From: Trileptium ribeirensis
Lineage: Eukaryota; Nematoda; Enoplea; Enoplida; Thoracostomopsidae
Length of the DNA stretch: 64,000 nucleotides
Reading direction: 5' to 3'
Assembly (NCBI GenBank): GCA_030248225.1
Contig: JASANE010018708.1
Location: 1-64,000, forward strand
In this document: positions 38,334-47,692 of the stretch, piece by piece
How the letters are laid out: each line of letters starts with the position of its first letter
Numbering within the stretch: position 1 is the stretch's first letter
Position numbers and translations under genes: made by a program
The notes under the pieces: model-generated
The model's database searches: none
Seen by the model: the letters and a program-made list of their open reading frames with translations, nothing else
Told to the model about the DNA's origin: nothing

Positions 38334-38585
38334 TCAGCCATGTAAGTCGTTCCACCAGAAACCTGCTAAATTTCTCAATAATGTATGCATGTATAACATG
38401 GCACGGTTTGAAGCGCGCTCGTGGTGATCTGCAATAACATACCCGTATAGCGAATGGTTCTGATGACGTAATATGCCCGTGTCCACAGAGTTTTTTTGCA
38501 TTCGCACCCTTAATCTACGCCATGCAATCTTTTTAATATTAAAGCATTTGTTGGCGGTATCGGCAGGAAGTACGTGTTTGACCAT
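38334..38585 (-). CDS. Unrecognised 83-codon ORF
   Basis: ATG-started frame (38585) with a balanced amino-acid composition unlike its AT-rich surroundings. It has a basic middle (WRRLRVRMQ) and an aromatic C-terminus (FWWNDLHG). No family was recognised. It faces away from the ORF at 38671 across only 85 bases, so the two could share a promoter region. It could equally be a fragment of a decayed gene or a chance ORF. It is reported because it belongs to a compact group of ORFs at 38334-40139. Confidence 0.3.
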   Translation of the reverse strand: MVKHVLPADTANKCFNIKKIAWRRLRVRMQKNSVDTGILRHQNHSLYGYVIADHHERASNRAMLYMHTLLRNLAGFWWNDLHG

Positions 38586-38670
38586 AGGTTAGGTAGACAC
38601 GAAGAGGCCTGTCGTATCCAGACATTCTCATCCTAACACAAGTTAGCCGTCTTATGATTTTGATTAAAAG

Positions 38671-39012
38671 ATGGTCGGCAGGGACACAAACCAGCAGATG
38701 GCACACTTTTTTCGATGTTTTTACGGCAGATTGGCGGGACTAAATACCCGGCAACTTTATATGGTCACATATCCAAAACTTTTTAAAGAAATTCGAAAAT
38801 CACAGCTGGTTTTTAGATCCCGCAATATTGATAATCGCCGAGTAACTGTGTTAGGCACAATATTAGACATGCATAGTTACAATGGAAAGTTGCTATATAA
38901 ACTTATGATCAATTTTAAATATAGGGATGCAATCAACCCGGTTAATTCCTATTGGAGAGAAAATTTGAACTTGAAAAGGCTTCGCGGGGACCATCGTTTT
39001 ATAAAAAACTAG
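38671..39012 (+). CDS. Unrecognised 113-codon ORF
   Basis: ATG start at 38671 and stop at 39012, with no interruptions. The product would be basic and aromatic-rich (YGRLAGLNTRQLY, YPKLFKEIRKSQL, NPVNSYWRENL, KRLRGDHRF) with no signal peptide or membrane segment. No family is recognised. The next ORF starts 71 bases downstream on the same strand. This spacing is much tighter than between animal genes and resembles a fragment of a viral or mobile genome. That reading is an inference from layout only. Confidence 0.35.
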   Translation: MVGRDTNQQMAHFFRCFYGRLAGLNTRQLYMVTYPKLFKEIRKSQLVFRSRNIDNRRVTVLGTILDMHSYNGKLLYKLMINFKYRDAINPVNSYWRENLNLKRLRGDHRFIKN

Positions 39013-39083
39013 GAAATATTCATTAACCCCGCATGAGAATGAGTTAACAAGGCTTTTCCACTAGTTTTGTACATCGAGCTGTA

Positions 39084-39511
39084 ATGACTCGTAAACAGAC
39101 TCGTGTGCTTTTAGGTACACCTGATTACTGTACGTACTGTGACCATGTGTTAAATATTCGTGTAACCGAAGATTTCGAACGCTTGTTCCAGGTACTGCGG
39201 CCGAACTTATCTCCGATACGGCAAATTCGACCAAGTTTGATAGCCATAGTCGGAAACGGGGAATATCAAATACCTTTACATCAATTCTTTTTTGGAAGGT
39301 GTTTTCCTAGCAATAAAAATAAAGAAATTTGTTTCAATCTTGTTACTCATACAGCTCAACGTGCTATTATAATGGAAAAAAGGCCTTCGATGGTGAGTCT
39401 TTTGATTTCGATGCTTATGACTATCTGAAAAAGGTTCTATATTTCAATCTTTGTAGTATCAAAACCTTATTATACGAGAAACAGATCCTTCGTCGTTTTG
39501 GCAGAACCTGA
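39084..39511 (+). pseudogene. Unrecognised ORF, frameshifted or spliced
   Basis: An ATG-started frame runs 39084-39428 and includes a possible zinc-binding CTYC. The overlapping next frame stays open to 39511 (FDGESFDFDAYDYLKKV). The two would join as one product of about 140 residues if the frame slipped at the A-run in ggaaaaaagg near 39374. Alternatively the sequence atg|gtgagt just after it (39389-39397) is a good 5' splice site. An exon ending there would be in phase with the open frame starting after ttag at 39602. Which reading is right cannot be decided from sequence. No family was recognised. Confidence 0.3.
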
Positions 39512-39602
39512 TGGCATTGTTGGTATTTTGCCATGCGGTCGTTTCAGGCTTAATATTTTTCTGTTTTTAACTGTTAATTGAAAGTGCTTGGAGCCACGTT
39601 AG

Positions 39603-39878
39603 TGGCAATACCCCTCATTGTTACGACTTGGAATCTATATCGTTGTCTTATTATATGTGTTGTATCTGGTGGTGTTTGTCTCCACATACAAAAAAAATCC
39701 GTATGTGGCCTTTAGGAATGCCTGCTTGAAATACCTACCGCGAAGGGGAGCGGATATGCAAAAATATAGTTATACTATAGGAAATTCCAGTTACGAGAGG
39801 TGTTTAATTGTAAATACGTTATTTCTTGCGGACACGGCGTATTTTTCTCCATTTGTTATTTCTATGATGAGCGAATAA
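39603..39878 (+). CDS. Unrecognised ORF with N-terminal membrane segment
   Basis: Open frame without an early ATG, so it is either an exon (possible acceptor ttag at 39599-39602) or a 5'-truncated gene. It begins with a strongly hydrophobic stretch, IYIVVLLYVLYLVVFV, then turns basic (YKKNPYVAF, KYLPRRGADMQKY) and ends FSPFVISMMSE. This is the profile of a small single-pass membrane protein. No family is recognised. A further ATG-started frame follows after 36 bases. Confidence 0.3.
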   Translation, partial: WQYPSLLRLGIYIVVLLYVLYLVVFVSTYKKNPYVAFRNACLKYLPRRGADMQKYSYTIGNSSYERCLIVNTLFLADTAYFSPFVISMMSE

Positions 39879-39914
39879 ATTGCATATATTTAAAAAATAT
39901 TAGGTAAAAAAACC

Positions 39915-40139
39915 ATGCCCATACGACCCCGGCTATCATTATCTCAAGCGTGGACCAAGATTCTTCGCAAATTCGGTATTTTTGTATCTTTACTCGGTCA
40001 CGCAAGAAGCTATGGAGCTAACCAAGCCGCAGGTGGGCTTCACGAGCTGTGTTCAGACACAACCCGATTGGTTGGGCACGTGTCTAGTATCTGGTATGAC
40101 TACTTAGCTCCCCCATGCAGGTTGACTCACAGGTCATAA
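39915..40139 (+). CDS. Unrecognised 74-codon ORF
   Basis: ATG in the context aaaccatgcc, stop at 40139. Weakly supported: its only claims are its close spacing to the preceding ORF and a composition richer in G, A and C than the flanks. No motif was recognised. Confidence 0.2.
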   Translation: MPIRPRLSLSQAWTKILRKFGIFVSLLGHARSYGANQAAGGLHELCSDTTRLVGHVSSIWYDYLAPPCRLTHRS

Positions 40140-40721
40140 TGTCCATCCGATATTACCTGTCCTGATCTCACTTGGAAGCTGTTTAGCTCAATATTATCGA
40201 AGAGAGAATCTACGCATGTGATCTTAACCGTAAACATTGATCGCAATGTACCAGTAAATATTATGCAGAATTCGTATCGTACTCAATCGATCATGATTCT
40301 GGTTCCTTTAATGATTTGCACCCGTTATGGCCCCTACAAGCTTCCGACAGTCCCTGAGTATTTAACGTCGGCCTCTTCGGTTTACTAATATGCAAATCGT
40401 AAATTACAAATTTAAATAATGTATTTTGTGCAGTAAATTTGAACCGAAAAAAGATTATAGGTTGGGATCGGTTTTATGTCAGTACTTTTTACCTTTATGT
40501 CATGCATCTAACTAAATTCACTCCACTACCCAAACCGTTCCAGCGGAGCCACCATTCCTACTTGGCAGTCTCCTACTCGACTTATTACACGCTGATCTGT
40601 TTCCAATACCAAAACGGATCTGTTTAGATGCTGCGATCTTTCTATTGCATAGAGTAAATAAAAAACCTGCATGATACATTAAGAACGTGGCCTATACAAA
40701 GACGTAGCCAGGGGGTGCCGG
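40140..40721. other. Intergenic, no gene supported
   Basis: AT-rich sequence leading into the tandem array. The words gacgtagccaggggg (40700-40714) at the start of the array resemble the edge words of many DNA transposons. Confidence 0.4.
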
Positions 40722-42360
40722 GCATCCAACTCTGAAAACACAGAAATATGAATGTTCACGGTTATGTGTTATGTGCGAAAGGTACGTTTAATAAGATGTG
40801 GATCCCCTAGCACATTCAATGCCCTCCGCTCTAAAGTGTGTGGCTACGCCCATCGGTCATCAAAACAACACTGCCTAGTTATTTAACCTTTTTCGACATG
40901 TAAAATTCAGTCGTCGCTTGAAATAAATTACGATACAAATACAATAAAATAATAGTAAACGTTTGGAATAAACCCAACCAACGGTGATAATAATTTATCT
41001 TTGGAAAGTTTCGCGGTAATCAGACAGAAAAAAATGAAAACTTGTGGCCTCCCCATAAAAGTGACACAAATGACGCATATATTAACCGCGACATGCTATA
41101 ATTACCAGTACAATAGAGTGCGGCATAATTATGTGTCACAGTCATGTCATAATTTCATAAATGGCTCTGTTTTAGAATTTAATTCGCTTTAAGATTTCAA
41201 TTTCTATTGTCATAATGACTTGTGTGACTAAATGAGGCAGGACACGGTAATGTGGATGTGGATCCAAATCTGAAATGACACAAAAAAGTGAATATTCATG
41301 GTTATGTGTTATGTGTGAAAAATACATTTAAGCAGTGGCTCCCCTAGCACATTCAATGCCCCTTCGCTCAAAAGTGTCTGGCTACGCCCATGAATCTTCA
41401 AAACAACACTGTCTTGTCATTAAGCCTTTTCGACATGTACAATTTAGCCGCCGGTTGAAATAAAATTACGATACAAATACAATCAATAAGTTGTAAACGT
41501 TTGGAGTAAACCCAACCAAAGACAATATTACTTTATCTTTGAAAGTTTGGCGGTAATTAGACAAGAAATAATGAGACCATGTGGCCTCCCCATAACAGTG
41601 GTACAAATGTCTCAAATATTAACCGCGACATGATATAATTAAGCAGTACAATACAGTGCGACATAATTGTCACAATTTTGTCATAATTTGATAGATGGCG
41701 CTGTTTTAGAATCTAATTAGCGTTAACATTTCACTTTCTACTAATGTCATAAAGAATTGTGCGACTAAATAAGGCAGGACACGGTAATGTGGATCCAACT
41801 GTGAAATAACACAGAAATGTGAATGTTCACGGTTATGTGTTATGTGCAAAATGTGCGTTTAATAAGCTGTGGCTCCCCTAGCACATTCAATGCCCCTCCG
41901 CTCAAAAGCGTCTGGCTATGCCTATCGGTCATCAAAACAACACTGCCTTGTTATTTAGCGTTTTTTCGACATATAAAATTAGTCGTCCGTTGAAATAAAA
42001 TTACAATATAAATACAATAAAATAATAGTTGTAAACATTTGAAATAAACCCTACCAACGGTGATATTAATTTATCTTTGGAAAGTATGGCAGTAATTAGA
42101 CAGGAAAAAGTGAAAACTTGTGGCGTCCCCATAAAAGTGGCCCAAATGACATAAATATTAACCGCGACATGATATAATTAAGCAGTACAATACAGTGCCA
42201 CATAATTAAGTGTCACAATCTTGTCATAATTTGATAAATGGCTCTTGATATTATTTGTTTTAGAATCTAATTCGAGTGAAAATTTCAATTCCTTTTAATT
42301 TCATAATGACTTGTGCGACTAAATGACTCAAGACATGGTAATGTGAATGTGGAATACTAT
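40722..42360. repeat. Three tandem copies of a 530-540-bp unit
   Basis: Units begin near 40722, 41262 and 41793. The landmark aatgttcacggttatgtgt (one copy reads aatattcatgg) falls at 40751, 41291 and 41822, giving periods of 540 and 531. Each unit carries cccctagcacattcaatgcc, ctggctacgcc, atcaaaacaacactg, aaaccc-accaa, ttatctttg, accgcgacat, cataatttgata-atgg and ttagaatctaatt in the same order. The AT-rich units differ by small indels. No coding sequence is present. Confidence 0.9.
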
Positions 42361-42834
42361 AGTCAGAAATGAATAATATGTTTATTTTTTATAAATAAAA
42401 GTAAATCGTTACAATGATACGACAGGAAATTTTTTAATGATTTGAAAAAGGAAAGTTTGTGATTTTGGATGTATGTTAATGTATACATCATCATTTTGCC
42501 AATTGCTGAAAGATACAGCTTTGATTTTGGTACTATCAGCTAATCAAGGTAGTTTTAGAAACTAAGCAATGAATCTTCAATTTTAGCAAACAATTTGTAC
42601 TTTACCCTACAACTGTTAATTTGAACACGAAAAATATGCAGATGACTAATTGCAAAGCACTCAAACCTTACATTCGCTTCTCTTCGATTAATCACGGCAA
42701 TTCCTCGTCATAAATTCTAAACCTATACTTACGAGATACATAAAACTTTGGTTTGAATATGAACGGCGGTTATCCACAAATATATGAAGCGTTTGTAGTT
42801 ATTTAAATTGATCATCTTAGCGCAACTAGGATAT
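42361..42834. other. Intergenic, no gene supported
   Basis: AT-rich with no recognised feature. Confidence 0.4.
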
Positions 42835-42898
42835 TATAGATAATACTTTTATACATTGATTTTACTTATAGATAATACTTTTATACATTGACTTTATT
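42835..42898. repeat. 32-bp direct duplication
   Basis: tatagataatacttttata... at 42835-42866 is repeated at 42867-42898 with one or two differences near the end. Confidence 0.8.
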
Positions 42899-45397
42899 AA
42901 AGAACAAAAATTTAAAAATTCCAATTGAACTGTCACTGCATAGCATCAAAGTGTTCTTGATAAATCCATGAAAAAGAGTCAACACTCATGCAACCGTATG
43001 TTGTGGGATGGCGTCGCCCATTGCTGCATTATTTGAACTCGCTTTTAATTGAGACAAGGTTTTCAGTTATGTCCTGTCCCCTGTCTCTTCCAAACTTTCG
43101 TCCTGTCCCCTAGTTTTGTTCTGCCCACCCCTAATTTTTGTTGCAAATTCGAAGAAAAATATAACTTTTTGGTCGAATTTGTAATGAAAGTTTTGCAGAA
43201 GAGAGCAATAGAACATAAGTTGGAGAGGCAGGGCAAATCGTGGGAGACAGACAGGGCTAATGTTAGAGGGACAGCACAATACTGGGATACTTGACCCCCG
43301 TACAGTAAGATAATGACGCAAAAATAGACCGTGTCAAACCGCAGAGCATAAAATCTAGTGTAACATGATAGTCACACTGACCGTCAAGGGTATTTCATGA
43401 ACTCTTGGTAGTATCTAGTAAATTATTATTCATTTACTGTACTAAGCGTCATATGACGCTAAATCAGAATTATCAATAGTACTTGTTAAGACCGTGATAT
43501 TGACAGCCTTAAACTGAAGTAATGATTGGATATTGGCAAAACAGAGGACTAAGCACGTTCATCATAGCATATTATTACTACAATATTTATTATTATAACA
43601 TAGGGAAACACAGCTTATTTGAATTTCATTAAATATAAATGCATAGAATAAATCAAATTTGGAAAAGGCAACAAACCTCAGTTTTAGTGTGATGCGGCTG
43701 ATCAAACATACAAACAGGCCAACAAACAGCTTATGTAAATTACGCTTTATTTATTCACTGTCGTGTCGCAAAACTACCAAAATATACATCTGATTAAAAT
43801 GTTATCGATTCCAGTTCACGTCAAAGCAGCTAAATACATAGTGAGAGATCTTGGACTATATAAGTTCGGAATTATGTAAGAAAACTAAAACCTAACATTT
43901 ACATTTATAACTAGGGCATCAGATCAGATTTAAATTTAACAACTATAATCCACTACAAAAGTTATTAATAATTGCAAAAGAATGCTTGTGATGGTGTACT
44001 GGAGAAAATCAAAACATTCGCCTAATGAATAAGCAAATGACTTATGCTATTAAACTTCATTGCCATGTTAATGTTGCACAAGCAAAGCGAATATATATAG
44101 CCTGTGTTCTTCCGTTGTGTTATTTTGATCACTGGGGTTTCTGAGGCATTTTAGATATAATTTACAATTTATAATTTTAATTTAATTAGAATTTAATATC
44201 TAATTTACAGTATTGTTACAGATTTTGGAAAAACTGAAGTAATCCATTGTATATAGTGTTCCCGTCGAGACCTACAACTTTGCCATTGTACAAGTTTTAC
44301 CTAACAGAGCAGATATACTATCGCTGTTCACATAGAGTAACAAATATATAACTTACATTGTGAAATAATGCGCTAAGCTAGTCGGTCCTAGGAAGTGCGC
44401 TGCTACTCGATCGCGTTATGAGATTACTAAACAAACGGACCAACAGTTCGCAAGGAGCGTAGTTACTTTAACATACAATGGTCGCACGGAAACCAACGAG
44501 GTTCAAGTAGCCCCATTGGCAAAAGTTTGTCATCATGCGAAATGCAGATTAAGTCATGTGGGAGAGAAAATGTGAAAAAAAGTTGTATCTATACTTTACT
44601 ATACAGCAAACACCAAGAAACCGGTACGAATGCGAAAAAATATTACCATTAGTGTGATCATGATTGTATATTTTCTAAACGTAATAATTTATGACCTCAG
44701 TCAACAATTGTAAAATAGTCGATTTTGGAGGTAGAAAGTGAGGATGCTAAAGAGCTAAACGCAAAGGTACAGCCGCCGTATCGTAAAGATTGCATTTTAT
44801 ATACTACATTAGAGGGTCGAGAAATAAGGAATTAAGGGCAGGAACATGTATATTACGAGTAAAGTTAAATCATACAATTGTTTTTATGGCTTGATATACC
44901 CCCTACGCCTACCCCTAGTGCCGCGAAAGGCTTGATCAATATAAAATTGACAACTTTTAAGCAAAACCAGCGCGTTACTGGTCAGCGCAAAGCAAACATT
45001 GATGCACAGTCGAAAAGAAGCATCAGCTTCGCGTTTCATCGATCAAAGCAAGTTCTGGGTAACCCTGATACACGTTTTCGGGGCCTTATTGCCATTTGCT
45101 ATGGTCGCCCTCGGGTTCTGCCTCCCCCTCCAGCGATGGCCAAAACCTCAAAATTTAGAAGTAAAATTGGCCCTTGGTTGAACTGTCACATTGGGTAAAA
45201 CGCTCCCTTTCTATAAGCGCGCCCTCGGTGGCACGAAAACGATCATGAATCTTTGTCCCGCATGGACTCCCCACTGTTCTCTTCAAAATATACACCATCT
45301 TTGGGTTTTTAGCTCCAGCTGGCTATTCATATATCTGTACAGAATTCATGACTAAATTATGAATTATGCATTTACAAGCAATGTTATATGCCCAATA
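42899..45397. other. Intergenic, no gene supported
   Basis: About 2.5 kb of AT-rich DNA. Open frames on both strands at 43049-43321 overlap each other and have no family signature. A frame at 44878-45198 starts with TTG and is likewise unsupported. Confidence 0.4.
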
Positions 45398-45421
45398 CTA
45401 GAAACTTGGCACCGCGCCAAG
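45398..45421 (-). other. Helitron 3' terminus: hairpin plus CTAG
   Basis: cttggc (45405-45410), loop accgc and gccaag (45416-45421) form a perfect 6-bp stem. On the minus strand it is followed by TTT and then CTAG, with host T next. Helitron 3' ends are defined by CTRR with a short hairpin about ten bases upstream, which acts as the transposition terminator. Confidence 0.8.
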
Positions 45422-45578
45422 GCATGTGAATTCGGAGAACGATAAGCACTTTATCGGCCTGTCATTAACACTCTATCTCACTACGCTTTGTAACCAAGAA
45501 AATTATTTTGAAATAACTCACCAAAATATAATACACTGATCTAATTTGACAGGAACAGGACCAAACTATTTTGAATTG

Positions 45579-46262
45579 TCAAATATCAACCACCAGCACA
45601 AAGTGATCCGGATATTCTGCATTCAACAAAGCAGCATTACAGTGATAAACGTAAATTGCCCCACCGGGCGTATTTAGCTCATTCGGTGAGAGATTTCTCC
45701 AACGGTAATCCAGTCGTGCGCCAGATAGCATCGGCGTAAACAGGTATATTGGAATACCAAAGCAGCGAGCTGTCATCCGGATATGCCATTCTTCCGCCCA
45801 GTGGTTAATTTCCATTAAATTTGTCAAATGTTCCTGGTAATCTTGCTCGGTATCCGGTTGATCATCTTGAGCCAGGATGAAATTCAATACGGCGTTTCGA
45901 ACGTTTAAATGGTGGTTTTGGCTGCCAGTTAATGCCTGTGATATGGACCTGTAGAAACAATTGCCGTCGGACATTGCCGCATTCCCAGTGTCTCTGTCGC
46001 GCTAAATCACACGCGGTTGACGTGATGCGGAAATCATTTGCTCGCCTCCTAAAGGAATCATTAATCCTCGCTTTACTGGTAAGCGAAACTCGGTGGCTTT
46101 TACGAAACGTTGTTGTATGGTTAATGGCTTGAACAGGATCTGTGTGGAACGGTCCTCAATTATTCTTGGAATATTACCGGTTTGCGATTGTAGGCCAGAC
46201 GTTGAGGGTTGCTCTGGATCATTAGCCATTAGAGATCCTTTTGCTGTTGTCATCGGCGTCAC
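45579..46262 (-). CDS. Helitron OTU-domain cysteine protease (one in-frame stop)
   Basis: An ovarian-tumour-type (OTU) domain is read from 45974 down to 45579. It has SDGNCFYRS, with the Asp and catalytic Cys of the OTU box at the start, and ends YPDHFVLVVD with the catalytic His. The middle contains HWAEEWHI, matching the conserved E-W block. An 86-codon frame from 46262 is in the same frame, is separated only by a TAG at 46004-46002, and overlaps the helicase stop. The likely intact ancestor was therefore one longer ORF. OTU enzymes remove ubiquitin. In animal Helitrons an OTU domain is a known accessory, thought to modify host or element proteins. Whether the 131-codon piece alone is translated is unknown. 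Confidence 0.75.
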
Positions 46263-47692
46263 ACGTTTTTTTGACAGGCCTTTGAGTCTTTTTTTTGATC
46301 GCTCGACTTGGAAACCACGTTTTGGTTTCGCAGTGTCACGTCGGTACTGCTTTTTGATTCCAGTGGCGGCAAACTTTCCAAGTAATCTGGAATTGCTATG
46401 GATCCATCCATGCGATATAGACGACGGTCCTCGTGTAGTCTCTCCAGCATTCGCCTTCTAGTGTTGTCAGAATATATCCTGCTGAACAGAAACGGGTGTA
46501 GCATCATGTTAGTTATACGCTTCACTCTGGACAGTGCTACATAGGTGAGTCCTGGCGAAAATTCTCGGTCTCCAATTGACACAACTGCTGATGTCAATGT
46601 CGCACCTTGTTGTTTGTGAACAGTAACTGCCCATGCAAGCTGCAGAGGTATCTGTTCTCGGCTACAAATGTTCCCATCACGCTGAAATGTAACCCGAGCA
46701 GGAAACACCGGGAAGCTGTGGTTGATATTTGGGTTATATGAAGGACCACGGTATCCTGGAAAAACACACACAATGCACTCGGGCAGCTGCGGTGGTCCAC
46801 CGGATGAGTAGATAATAGATTGAACTACGCCAAAGGTTCCGTTACACAGGCCAACCCCAGTGCAAATGTTCTTCGTCAACATAACTTTAGCGCTCTCACA
46901 CATCATTATTTTCTTCTGTAAACCACCAGCTTCATCCGCACTCGCGCTTCCAGCACCGAAACCTGTATGTTTTGCTTCAATGACAGCTGTTGGTTTTCCA
47001 GTTTGCCGAAGCTTCGCAATGTTGCATTCGGCAACATCGTCTCGTTTTGCAAACACTTGAGGTGAGTCGCTGAACCTATCAACATTCGCTTTTGATAACC
47101 TATCTGAAAACCTTGTTTGCAGAAGCTGGAAGTCTTCCTTCGTAGGTATGCCATTGCGGAGACGTATCAGGAGGTCGAGGAAGCGGCCATCTTCACTTTG
47201 CCGTTCAACCTTTGACAGCACAACAGCCTTGTCAATGCTCAGATATGCCGCCCTACCTGCATCAGAAAGCTTTCCACCTCCTTTTGCAGAAAACAATGGG
47301 GCGTCCAAAACGGGATACAGCTGACCAAAGTCTCCAAAGAAAACCACGCTTCGGCCTCCAAAAACCTCTGTGCTTGAGCCAGCAAACGCTTGACGTAACC
47401 TTTTGTCCACTGTCCCCAGAAGTGCCCTACCTATCATGGACACTTCGTCACAAAGATAAATGCTGATATCTTTGTGCTCTTCCTGGAACTCTAGCAATGC
47501 TTGGCCTTTCAAATCTTGTATGTCTTGCGACCGAACTGCAGGAATCCTCAAGGCAGAATGTAGCGTTTGCCCACCGATGTTAAATGCAGCCGTGCCGGTT
47601 GGCGCGAGCAACATACAACGGTTTCCAAAATAAGACTTTAGGCAGTGGATTAGATACGACTTTCCAGTTCCGGCACATCCGTATACGATCAT
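46259..47692 (-). CDS. Helitron Pif1-like helicase
   Basis: 477 codons from ATG 47692. Superfamily 1B helicase: Walker A GCAGTGKS (residues 5-12), Walker B CDEVSM (81-86), motif III GDFGQLYPV (120-128), the WAVTVHKQQGATL block (354-366) and TYVALSRVKR with the arginine finger (383-392). It unwinds DNA during rolling-circle transposition. In Helitrons this domain is normally fused behind Rep in one polypeptide. Here the matching helicase N-terminus (NLNEAQRAF, SEGAVR) is readable in this frame upstream of the ATG to about 47830. The Rep frame ends exactly across this ATG. A -1 shift (consistent with a one-base deletion) is needed to join them. The C-terminal tail is Lys/Ser-rich. Confidence 0.9.
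   Translation of the reverse strand: MIVYGCAGTGKSYLIHCLKSYFGNRCMLLAPTGTAAFNIGGQTLHSALRIPAVRSQDIQDLKGQALLEFQEEHKDISIYLCDEVSMIGRALLGTVDKRLRQAFAGSSTEVFGGRSVVFFGDFGQLYPVLDAPLFSAKGGGKLSDAGRAAYLSIDKAVVLSKVERQSEDGRFLDLLIRLRNGIPTKEDFQLLQTRFSDRLSKANVDRFSDSPQVFAKRDDVAECNIAKLRQTGKPTAVIEAKHTGFGAGSASADEAGGLQKKIMMCESAKVMLTKNICTGVGLCNGTFGVVQSIIYSSGGPPQLPECIVCVFPGYRGPSYNPNINHSFPVFPARVTFQRDGNICSREQIPLQLAWAVTVHKQQGATLTSAVVSIGDREFSPGLTYVALSRVKRITNMMLHPFLFSRIYSDNTRRRMLERLHEDRRLYRMDGSIAIPDYLESLPPLESKSSTDVTLRNQNVVSKSSDQKKDSKACQKNV

Noticed and set aside
40722..42360. Regularly spaced repeats considered as a CRISPR array
   Set aside because: The units are over 500 bp with no unique spacers, and the DNA is eukaryotic.
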